From contig OZ025822.1 in the NCBI GenBank assembly GCA_964019425.1, forward strand, positions 868,001-932,000: DNA of 64,000 nucleotides, written 5' to 3'. This document shows positions 56,676 through 63,900 of the stretch, piece by piece (the stretch's first letter is position 1; each line of letters opens with the position of its first letter). A program made the position numbers and the translations under genes. Source of the DNA: Flectonema sp. DT1601 (Eukaryota; Euglenozoa; Diplonemea; Diplonemida; Diplonemidae). The notes beneath the pieces are model-generated. The model worked only from the letters and a program-made list of their open reading frames with translations, searched no databases and had not been told where the DNA came from.

Positions 56676-56756
56676 ATGATGCATAACACAACCCTTTTGA
56701 TTAAAGGTTATCCCCTTGATGTTATCAAAAATAAATGTCAAACTCAACAGGTCTGA
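56676..56756 (+). ncRNA. C/D snoRNA type S2, copy 1 (predicted guide for the yeast G2288-equivalent)
   Basis: C-like box ATGATGC, D box CTGA at 56753-56756, 81 nt. The guide GTCAAACTCAACAGG lies one base before the D box. It is complementary to the conserved large-subunit rRNA segment CCUGUUGAGCUUGAC, with a single A-C mismatch. Counting five bases from the D box selects the G of CCUG, equivalent to yeast 25S G2288 (target of snR75). A possible internal C' box (TTGATGTT) is present. The C box ends in C rather than A. rRNA sequences are from memory. Confidence 0.78.
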
Positions 56757-56794
56757 CTTCTACGAATGCCTTTTCCTCTCTTCACTCCTTTCTT

Positions 56795-56879
56795 ATGATG
56801 AAATATTAATATATGCCGCCCCAGTCGGAGCTACGGCTATGCCCGAAAAGGCATTGTATAACCCTTAGGACACCGCTGA
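56795..56879 (+). ncRNA. C/D snoRNA core type, copy 1 (double guide for LSU rRNA domain V)
   Basis: C box ATGATGA at 56795-56801, D box CTGA at 56876-56879, 85 nt. Guide 1, TGCCGCCCCAGTC, complements the P-loop segment GACUGGGGCGGUA (13 bp with one G-U). Taking the following CGGA as a degenerate D' box, the fifth base pairs with the G equivalent to E. coli G2251 / yeast G2619. Guide 2, CCTTAGGACACC, one base before the D box, complements GGUGUCCUAAGG about 35 nt further along the same rRNA. The hairpin ATGCC-CGAAAA-GGCAT sits between the guides. Confidence 0.85.
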
Positions 56880-56936
56880 CATGCTTCTGTTTGTTTCTCT
56901 TGTTTTGTATGCCCCAGTACTGACTTCACTAATCTC

Positions 56937-57010
56937 ATGATGATTAATATAATCACACGATGTATTTCAGATGACAAACTATTAGATTATCAAAGTTGGA
57001 TTCCTACTGA
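56937..57010 (+). ncRNA. C/D snoRNA type S1, copy 1
   Basis: C box ATGATGA at 56937-56943, D box CTGA at 57007-57010, 74 nt. The flanks AATCT and GGATT can form a 5-bp terminal stem. An internal CAGA/ATGACA pair could be D'/C'. The D-box guide AGTTGGATTCC would pair with the conserved LSU segment GGAAUCCGACU (11 bp, one G-U), marking the first A; this target is weaker than for the other two types. Confidence 0.72.
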
Positions 57011-57034
57011 AGGATTTGTTTGATGTTGAGAAGG

Positions 57035-57093
57035 ATTCCTTTTGTGCGACACATCTGCTGTTCCTTTCAACGGAAATGGTGTTGTGGAATAGA
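57035..57093 (+). ncRNA. Single-hairpin H/ACA-like snoRNA with AGA box, copy 1
   Basis: Lower stem ATTCC/GGAAT and GCGACAC/GTGTTGT, pocket ATCTGCTG / ATG, upper stem TTCC/GGAA with a variant loop in this copy, then AGA at 57091-57093. The pocket lies 14-15 nt before AGA, as H/ACA guides require. Single hairpins with AGA in place of ACA are the euglenozoan form. Target not assigned. Confidence 0.7.
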
Positions 57094-57118
57094 TGAACGA
57101 TTCCGTCACTCCTTTCTT

Positions 57119-57203
57119 ATGATGAAATATTAATATATGCCGCCCCAGTCGGAGCTACGGCTATGCCCGAAAAGGCATTGTATAACCCTTAGGACACCGC
57201 TGA
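57119..57203 (+). ncRNA. C/D snoRNA core type, copy 2
   Basis: Boxes and both guide segments as in copy 1; followed by an S2 spacer. Confidence 0.83.
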
Positions 57204-57251
57204 CATACTTCACCACTTTGTTGCATTCGTTGTTGTTCTTCTTCCAATCAC

Positions 57252-57332
57252 ATGATGCATAACACAACCCTTTTGATTAAAGGTTATCCCCTTGATGTTA
57301 TCAAAAATAAATGTCAAACTCAACAGGTCTGA
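57252..57332 (+). ncRNA. C/D snoRNA type S2, copy 2
   Basis: Same length and guide as S2 copy 1; D box at 57329-57332. Confidence 0.77.
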
Positions 57333-57370
57333 CTTCTACGAATGCCTTTTCCTCTCTTCACTCCTTTCTT

Positions 57371-57455
57371 ATGATGAAATATTAATATATGCCGCCCCAG
57401 TCGGAGCTACGGCTATGCCCGAAAAGGCATTGTATAACCCTTAGGACACCGCTGA
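57371..57455 (+). ncRNA. C/D snoRNA core type, copy 3
   Basis: Boxes and both guides intact; followed by an S1 spacer. Confidence 0.83.
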
Positions 57456-57512
57456 CATACTTCTGTTTGTTTCTCTTGTTTTGTATGCCCCAGTACTGAC
57501 TTCACTAATCTC

Positions 57513-57586
57513 ATGATGATTAATATAATCACACGATGTATTTCAGATGACAAACTATTAGATTATCAAAGTTGGATTCCTACTGA
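57513..57586 (+). ncRNA. C/D snoRNA type S1, copy 2
   Basis: Same boxes, terminal stem and guide as S1 copy 1. Confidence 0.71.
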
Positions 57587-57610
57587 AGGATTTGTTTGAT
57601 GTTGAGAAGG

Positions 57611-57669
57611 ATTCCTTTTGTGCGACACATCTGCTGTTCCTTTCAAAGGAAATGGTGTTGTGGAATAGA
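57611..57669 (+). ncRNA. H/ACA-like AGA snoRNA, copy 2
   Basis: Upper stem is the perfect TTCCTTT-C-AAAGGAA; pocket strand ATCTGCTG; AGA at 57667-57669. Confidence 0.7.
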
Positions 57670-57694
57670 TGAACGATTCCGTCACTCCTTTCTT

Positions 57695-57779
57695 ATGATG
57701 AAATATTAATATATGCCGCCCCAGTCGGAGCTACGGCTATGCCCGAAAAGGCATTGTATAACCCTTAGGACACCGCTGA
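57695..57779 (+). ncRNA. C/D snoRNA core type, copy 4
   Basis: Boxes and both guides intact; followed by an S2 spacer with small changes (TTCCTCTAATCAC before the next C box). Confidence 0.83.
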
Positions 57780-57827
57780 CATACTTTACCACTTTGTTGC
57801 ATTCGTTGTTGCTCTTCCTCTAATCAC

Positions 57828-57908
57828 ATGATGCATAACACAACCCTTTTGATTAAAGGTTATCCCCTTGATGTTATCAAAAATAAATGTCAAACTCAAC
57901 AGGTCTGA
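57828..57908 (+). ncRNA. C/D snoRNA type S2, copy 3
   Basis: Guide and D box (57905-57908) unchanged. Confidence 0.77.
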
Positions 57909-57946
57909 CTTCTACGAATGCCTTTTCCTCTCTTCACTCCTTTCTT

Positions 57947-58031
57947 ATGATGAAATATTAATATATGCCGCCCCAGTCGGAGCTACGGCTATGCCCGAAA
58001 AGGCATTGTATAACCCTTAGGACACCGCTGA
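57947..58031 (+). ncRNA. C/D snoRNA core type, copy 5
   Basis: Boxes and both guides intact; followed by the long S2 variant that ends the higher-order unit. Confidence 0.83.
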
Positions 58032-58079
58032 CATATTTCACCACTTTGTTGCATTCGTTGTTGCTCTTCTTCCAATCAC

Positions 58080-58160
58080 ATGATGCATAACACAACCCTT
58101 TTGATTAAAGGTTATCCCCTTGATGTTATCAAAAATAAATGTCAAACTCAACAGGTCTGA
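58080..58160 (+). ncRNA. C/D snoRNA type S2, copy 4 (in long spacer)
   Basis: RNA unchanged to the D box at 58157-58160; the sequence then departs into a unit-specific tail holding the hairpin at 58187-58219. Confidence 0.77.
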
Positions 58161-58186
58161 ACGTACAACTTCTAAAGTGACGTGTA

Positions 58187-58219
58187 GAACAAGAGTAGCA
58201 GTAATGTTGACTCTTGTTC
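58187..58219 (+). ncRNA. Hairpin in long S2 spacer, copy 1
   Basis: Perfect 9-bp stem GAACAAGAG/CTCTTGTTC with a 15-nt top that can form AGCA/TGTT around GTAA. GTGA (58177-58180) could also pair with TCAC (58237-58240). It may be another H/ACA-like RNA, but no AGA follows at the right place, so the class is open. Confidence 0.45.
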
Positions 58220-58278
58220 CTTCATTTTTGGTTCGATCACAATTGTCTTTTCAAGTTGTCTCTCTTCACTCCTTTCTT

Positions 58279-58363
58279 ATGATGAAATATTAATATATGC
58301 CGCCCCAGTCGGAGCTACGGCTATGCCCGAAAAGGCATTGTATAACCCTTAGGACACCGCTGA
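58279..58363 (+). ncRNA. C/D snoRNA core type, copy 6
   Basis: First core of the second higher-order unit; boxes and guides intact. Confidence 0.83.
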
Positions 58364-58420
58364 CATATTTCTGTTTGTTTCTCTTGTTTTGTATGCCCCA
58401 GTACTGACTTCACTAATCTC

Positions 58421-58494
58421 ATGATGATTAATATAATCACACGATGTATTTCAGATGACAAACTATTAGATTATCAAAGTTGGATTCCTACTGA
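58421..58494 (+). ncRNA. C/D snoRNA type S1, copy 3
   Basis: C box at 58421, D box at 58491-58494; guide unchanged. Confidence 0.71.
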
Positions 58495-58518
58495 AGGATT
58501 TGTTTGATGTTGAGAAGG

Positions 58519-58577
58519 ATTCCTTTTGTGCGACACAGCTGTTGTTCCTTTCAAAGGAAATGGTGTTGTGGAATAGA
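58519..58577 (+). ncRNA. H/ACA-like AGA snoRNA, copy 3
   Basis: Stems and AGA (58575-58577) kept, but the 5' pocket strand reads AGCTGTTG instead of ATCTGCTG, so its pairing with a target would differ. Confidence 0.68.
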
Positions 58578-58603
58578 TGAACGATTCCGTCACTCCTTTC
58601 TTT

Positions 58604-58688
58604 ATGATGAAATATTAATATATGCCGCCCCAGTCGGAGCTACGGCTATGCCCGAAAAGGCATTGTATAACCCTTAGGACACCGCTGA
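58604..58688 (+). ncRNA. C/D snoRNA core type, copy 7
   Basis: One extra T before the C box compared with most copies; boxes and guides intact. Confidence 0.83.
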
Positions 58689-58736
58689 CATACTTTACCA
58701 CTTTGTTGCATTCGTTGTTGCTCTTCTTCCAATCAC

Positions 58737-58817
58737 ATGATGCATAACACAACCCTTTTGATTAAAGGTTATCCCCTTGATGTTATCAAAAATAAATGTC
58801 AAACTCAACAGGTCTGA
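58737..58817 (+). ncRNA. C/D snoRNA type S2, copy 5
   Basis: RNA unchanged; the tail after the D box has one substitution (CTACGACTGCC). Confidence 0.77.
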
Positions 58818-58855
58818 CTTCTACGACTGCCTTTTCCTCTCTTCACTCCTTTCTT

Positions 58856-58940
58856 ATGATGAAATATTAATATATGCCGCCCCAGTCGGAGCTACGGCTA
58901 TGCCCGAAAAGGCATTGTATAACCCTTAGGACACCGCTGA
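58856..58940 (+). ncRNA. C/D snoRNA core type, copy 8
   Basis: Boxes and guides intact; followed by the last complete S1. Confidence 0.83.
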
Positions 58941-58997
58941 CATGCTTCTGTTTGTTTCTCTTGTTTTGTATGCCCCAGTACTGACTTCACTAATCTC

Positions 58998-59071
58998 ATG
59001 ATGATTAATATAATCACACGATGTATTTCAGATGACAAACTATTAGATTATCAAAGTTGGATTCCTACTGA
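58998..59071 (+). ncRNA. C/D snoRNA type S1, copy 4
   Basis: C box at 58998, D box at 59068-59071; guide unchanged. Confidence 0.71.
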
Positions 59072-59095
59072 AGGATTTGTTTGATGTTGAGAAGG

Positions 59096-59154
59096 ATTCC
59101 TTTTGTGCGACACATCTGTTGTTCCTTTCAAAGGAAATGGTGTTGTGGAATAGA
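59096..59154 (+). ncRNA. H/ACA-like AGA snoRNA, copy 4
   Basis: Stems and AGA (59152-59154) kept; 5' pocket strand ATCTGTTG, intermediate between the other two versions. Confidence 0.69.
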
Positions 59155-59180
59155 TGAACGATTCCGTCACTCCTTTCTTT

Positions 59181-59265
59181 ATGATGAAATATTAATATAT
59201 GCCGCCCCAGTCGGAGCTACGGCTATGCCCGAAAAGGCATTGTATAACCCTTAGGACACCGCTGA
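59181..59265 (+). ncRNA. C/D snoRNA core type, copy 9
   Basis: Shares the extra T before the C box with copy 7; boxes and guides intact. Confidence 0.83.
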
Positions 59266-59313
59266 CATGCTTTTCCACTTTGTTGCATTCGTTGTTGTTC
59301 TTCCTCTAATCAC

Positions 59314-59394
59314 ATGATGCATAACACAACCCTTTTGATTAAAGGTTATCCCCTTGATGTTATCAAAAATAAATGTCAAACTCAACAGGTCTGA
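59314..59394 (+). ncRNA. C/D snoRNA type S2, copy 6
   Basis: RNA unchanged; D box at 59391-59394. Confidence 0.77.
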
Positions 59395-59432
59395 CTTCTA
59401 CGAATGCCTTTTCCTCTCTTCACTCCTTTCTT

Positions 59433-59517
59433 ATGATGAAATATTAATATATGCCGCCCCAGTCGGAGCTACGGCTATGCCCGAAAAGGCATTGTATAAC
59501 CCTTAGGACACCGCTGA
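59433..59517 (+). ncRNA. C/D snoRNA core type, copy 10
   Basis: Boxes and guides intact; followed by the second long S2 spacer. Confidence 0.83.
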
Positions 59518-59565
59518 CATACTTTACCACTTTGTTGCATTCGTTGTTGTTCTTCCTCTAATCAC

Positions 59566-59646
59566 ATGATGCATAACACAACCCTTTTGATTAAAGGTTA
59601 TCCCCTTGATGTTATCAAAAATAAATGTCAAACTCAACAGGTCTGA
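59566..59646 (+). ncRNA. C/D snoRNA type S2, copy 7 (in long spacer)
   Basis: RNA unchanged; D box at 59643-59646, then the long tail. Confidence 0.77.
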
Positions 59647-59672
59647 ACGTACAACTTCTAAAGTGACGTGTA

Positions 59673-59705
59673 GAACAAGAGTAGCAGTAATGTTGACTCT
59701 TGTTC
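59673..59705 (+). ncRNA. Hairpin in long S2 spacer, copy 2
   Basis: Identical 9-bp stem and top to the copy at 58187. Confidence 0.45.
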
Positions 59706-59764
59706 CTTCATTTTTGGTTCGATCACAATTGTCTTTTCAAGTTGTCTCTCTTCACTCCTTTCTT

Positions 59765-59849
59765 ATGATGAAATATTAATATATGCCGCCCCAGTCGGAG
59801 CTACGGCTATGCCCGAAAAGGCATTGTATAACCCTTAGGACACCGCTGA
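59765..59849 (+). ncRNA. C/D snoRNA core type, copy 11
   Basis: Last core; boxes and guides intact. The S1 spacer after it breaks off within about 30 bp, and the kinase ATG is 151 nt beyond the D box. Confidence 0.82.
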
Positions 59850-60000
59850 CATGCTTCTGTTTGTTTCTCTTGTTGTGTATGCGTTGTACTTTTTGGCTGT
59901 TAAATCCTTTATTTTACAAAGAAGTAGAAGATTATTTCTTGTTTGTTTCGTGCGATTTATTTTATCTTTGCTCAGCCAATCGATTACACAAACCAATAAG

Positions 60001-60927
60001 ATGTGTGCTCCGCAATCCCCAAGACAAGGAAAATCAGAATTGTCGATCAAAAAGGTGGGAAAATACTTAATCGGTGCCACTATCGGAAAGGGAACATTTA
60101 GTACTGTTCACGTTGGTTTAGATTCTCACTCAAAGAGAAGAGTTGCTGTAAAGGTGTGCAGAAAGGAAGAATTTGCGAAGAGAGGAATGCTTGAAGATTT
60201 AAAGTGTGAAATTGAATGCCTCAAAGGAGCTCAATCATCGGGTGTGACTGAACTGATTGATGAGTTTGAAACAGCGAACAACCATTATATTATTATGGAA
60301 CTTTGTCCTGCTACCCTACTCGAAGAAATTACTAATGATCCTCATTTCTCTGATAAGGCTCAAGTTAGGTTTAAAGAACTAATCAGATCAATTGCTTCAT
60401 GTCATTCAAAGGGAGTTGTTCACAGAGATATTAAACCAGAAAATGTTTTGGTAAACCCAGAAGGTCGTTTAAAGTTAGCGGACTTTGGTTTTGCTCGCAA
60501 CACCAGAAGGAGCAATGGTAAAGTAAACATTGGTGCTGGGACACTTGAGTACTTAGCTCCTGAATGCCATGCTCGTCAGAGAGCCTTAGAAACAGATCTG
60601 CGCAACTTTAATTTTGCTGCTGCTGACATGTGGTCGTCAGGAATTGTATTGTACGCCATGCTTACAGGAAAACTTCCATTTTCAAGACAAGAATTAGTAT
60701 CATGGACACCATCTACAAGATGTCAGCCGTACTACCCAGAAGATCTTGACCCTGAAGCAAAAGACCTCCTATCATCTCTTCTCAACTTTAATGAAAAAGC
60801 AAGACCAACAGCTAAGGAGGTCCTCAAGCACCCATTCTTAAAGACTTCACTGAAGACCTCAATCAACAATAAGCTTCACAAGGTTATTAGAACCTTTAAG
60901 CCAATTAAGATTAAAAGTAGTGCATAA
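60001..60927 (+). CDS. CAMK-like serine/threonine protein kinase
   Basis: 308 aa, nearly all catalytic domain. Visible: Gly loop [12 protein letters not shown] with K51, HRDIKPEN with D143, DFG with D161, APE at 186-188, and [19 protein letters not shown] of subdomain IX. All catalytic residues are present, so it should be active; substrate sequence features ([18 protein letters not shown]) suit the CAMK/SNF1-related group. The activation loop has an insertion (about 165-200: [17 protein letters not shown] after APE). The C-terminal 20 residues are basic with no regulatory domain. ATG 60001 is preferred over longer frames because those run back into the snoRNA array, and an acceptor-like TTGCTCAG ends 25 nt upstream. 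Confidence 0.92.
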   Translation: MCAPQSPRQGKSELSIKKVGKYLIGATIGKGTFSTVHVGLDSHSKRRVAVKVCRKEEFAKRGMLEDLKCEIECLKGAQSSGVTELIDEFETANNHYIIMELCPATLLEEITNDPHFSDKAQVRFKELIRSIASCHSKGVVHRDIKPENVLVNPEGRLKLADFGFARNTRRSNGKVNIGAGTLEYLAPECHARQRALETDLRNFNFAAADMWSSGIVLYAMLTGKLPFSRQELVSWTPSTRCQPYYPEDLDPEAKDLLSSLLNFNEKARPTAKEVLKHPFLKTSLKTSINNKLHKVIRTFKPIKIKSSA

Positions 60928-63900
60928 GTAATGTGTAATCAGTTTTATCTAAAAAAAAACACTATCAGTAAATGGTTTCCTTATTCTATGACGTTGACGT
61001 TATGTTTGCTGATATTCTCAGCTGTTGAATGTCGTGGCGAAAAACCATTTGGTGAAAAGAAATAAAATAATAGAAAAAAATAAAAAATAAATCTTGAACT
61101 TTAAAAAAAAAAAAATGAACGTAAGTGTTCACTCCTCTGATCCTCTTTCGTCTTCATGACTGGTCATTTTCCGAATGATTAACAGTTTTTATTTGTGGCG
61201 TTAAATTCTTTTTAATTTTTTTTTTTTTTTTTTTCACTTCCCTGTCTTCCCATTCAAAGCGTAAAATTGAAATATCATCATTTTCAAAATATATTTTTCG
61301 ATGTTATTTCTTTCCTTTTTTTTTTTTTTCCCGATTCGCTTTGCTCTTGTTGAGAACTTTAATATTTAAAATTTCTTTTTAAAAAAAAAAAAAAAAAAAC
61401 ACCGCAATTATTTCTTTTCATCAACTTGTCAAAAAGAAAAACAAAAAAAACTTAACAAATACAAATTTTAGCAATTTTCTTTTCTTACTGCAAATGTTGT
61501 CTTTTTGTATTTCGTGAAGTCCTCTTCTTTCCTCAATTCGCCTACTCTGAGAATGAATTTTTTTTTTTTTTTTTTTTTTTTTTTTGAATTTAAGTTTCTT
61601 ACTCTCATTATCTTTTAATTGAGGGGAGGAAAAAAAAAGATTTTTCCCCACTGCCAAAAAGGACAACAAAAAAAAAAAAGAAAAAAAAAAAAAGAATCAC
61701 AACGCAGGCATCCAGTTTATTAAAAGAAATTATAAAGAAATATGAAAAAAAAAAATGAAAAGAAAAAAGCGAGCCCAGAAAAAAAAGGTTCCCATGTCCT
61801 CCCCACGACACTCATAATTCGCAAGAGTGCTGTTTGGTTAGGCAAGCTGTCAATAATCTTTTTTTTTTTTTTTTTTTTTTTTAATTCATTTGGCAAGAAT
61901 CATTAACATCCCCATTTTAAAAAGTTTTTACATTAAAAAAATAAAAAGGTTGAAGTAATAATAAAATTTAAAAGTTATCAATTCTCTGGTCAAGAATCGA
62001 TCGAAATAAATAAATAAATCGACGTTCCCCTCTGTTATGTGCGTATATTCAAAAAAAAAGAAAAAAAAAAAAAAAAAAGAAAAAAAAAGTTTTAATCCCA
62101 TTTTAGCAAACGGCGAGGTCTACGTTAGCTGAAGTTCTGTCTCCCGCCTGCAAATCCTTCAAAGAGCATTTTTTACAACAATTTCTAAAAAAAAAAAAAA
62201 AAAAAAAAAACTTGACAAAGCTGCACAACTAGGATTTTGTTTCCTCAGGGAAGCCGAATTTCTGTTTACGCAATTGTAGTTAGTTCTCTTTGTGTGAACT
62301 GCACGCAAATGAGGGGAAAAAAAAAAAAAAAAAAAAAAAAAAAAGAAAAGCTGTGAAAAAAGGAAAGCAGCTTTAGTGCGTATTTAACTGGCTTCTGTTG
62401 CTCATTTTCACACTTCTATTTTTGTTATTTCTTAAATATATTTATTTGATGCAAGTCACCGTCACCGGTTACACCAAAGTGGATTAAACACTTTTCCTGG
62501 ACCACAATATTATCTTTATACATACTTTTTTGATAGACTTGCGTCTGATAGCAACGCAAGTTGATGTTTTATATTTTGTGCGTATTATGAACGTGTGGAC
62601 GAAAGCTCCCGTCTTTCCAACTACTATTTTATTTTTTTTGTTTTATTTTTGCGAATACCAAATAGACAAACTGAGTCTGTCTAAAGTTGGTTGGGTGAGT
62701 TCGTTGTTTTGTTCTTATCTGCTGTGCAGGAAAGAAAGTTTATACAACTAAGAACCACCACCAATGGCAACCTACACAGAATGACAACTTTAGTAAGAAG
62801 ATTGTTTGTTAGTTACTACTGCCACTGAATTGCTGAAAGACTGGTCAATCCCGACCGACTTGCATTCGTGTAAAAGTAGTGAGTCTTCTTTCTTCGGATT
62901 CTTACAATTAGTTTGCAATGGGGGAAGGGGGTTTTAAATACAATAATGGGAGGCTATCGAAGTGTCCCGGCTCCTCTTTTTCTCCATTGTTGATGTTTTG
63001 TTTTATTATTTAGTTGGTGCGTACATTTTGATTCTAAATCTTAATGACCAAAAAAAAAAAAAAAAACTTTGGTTTTTTAAATAAGTAAAAAATTTACAAA
63101 TATTTTTTCATTTCAACTCACTCACCCTTTTTCTGGTGTAGAAGTACCCAGAGAAAGGATGAGCTACCCTCGCAGAAGGTGACCTGTTACTTTCATTTCA
63201 CTGTTGTATATTTGCCCTCCTGTGTCGCAAAACAAACAACAAGTGATTTCTCATTTACTGAGAAAGGAAAAGGGTCTGACCGAGTGCGTACATTATTTTT
63301 ATATTTATTTTCCTTCCTATGATGTGGTTTCTCTGAATTAAAGAAGGTGACCATTGTTGCTACCAATAACACTTCAGTATCATTGGGTAGGCCACGATCC
63401 TTTCTTTTGAGTCAGCAACCACTAATTCGTTTCTGTCTTGGCTTCTTATTGTGCGTAGATATGATTTCTTTGGATTATAGGAAGGGTAATTATCTTAATT
63501 TATTCCTCTTCTCTATTGTTGTTGTTGTCAAAGGAAAATATCACTTGCCATCACAGCAGTAGAGAATAGGATCCGATATTAACTTCCGTTCTGCTCTCTT
63601 TCTAAAAGCAGGCACTCGTAATGAGGAGGGTGCACTATTTGGTTGACAGAGCATGTGTCATGCATGAGAATATCTCTGCTGTGTACACTATGTTCTCCCT
63701 CACGGGCTCTCCTCTGGTTTTTTAACTCTCGCAAGTCATCGTTGTAACGCTCTTCTTGTTGTAAACAACGGAGTTGAGTTTTGTTTTACTTCGAGCCATC
63801 TCATCTTTGAATAAAAATTACTTTTTATTATAAATATCCCCTAGTAGCCAAACGATCAAAAAGCGTGCTCCTACAAGGGTAGTCCCTACTACGGCTGGTT

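Larger units (their letters stand above)
56665..59880 (+). repeat. Tandem snoRNA array with 1,484/1,486-bp higher-order unit
   Basis: A 100-bp core starts at 56783, 57107, 57359, 57683, 57935, 58267, 58591, 58844, 59168, 59421 and 59753. The steps are 324, 252, 324, 252, 332 and then 324, 253, 324, 253, 332 bp, so the order of spacers (S1, S2, S1, S2, long S2) repeats exactly. Full units are 56783-58266 and 58267-59752. A third breaks off at about 59880, and a partial S2 precedes the first. Copies are nearly identical, implying recent unequal exchange or conversion. The core holds a C/D RNA, S1 a C/D plus an H/ACA RNA, and S2 a C/D RNA. Confidence 0.92.

Noticed and set aside
56783-56882. Core repeat as a hammerhead ribozyme, SINE or spliced-leader RNA gene
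   Set aside because: ATGATGA/GAAA spacing does not fit a hammerhead; no poly(A) tail or pol III boxes fit a SINE; no leader followed by a GT donor and Sm site is present. The C/D boxes plus rRNA guides explain it better.
57034-57046. GATGTTGA in S1 and TTGATGTT in S2 as extra C boxes of further C/D RNAs
   Set aside because: No D box at suitable distance with rRNA complementarity; in S2 it is better seen as an internal C' box.
56665-59880. Array as a CRISPR or satellite
   Set aside because: The spacers repeat in fixed order and contain their own RNA genes; the genome is eukaryotic, so CRISPR does not apply, and a structureless satellite would not carry conserved boxes.
59783-60070. Open frames overlapping the last core repeat and the kinase start
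   Set aside because: Their first part translates the snoRNA; the kinase frame with the acceptor at 59975 explains the coding part.
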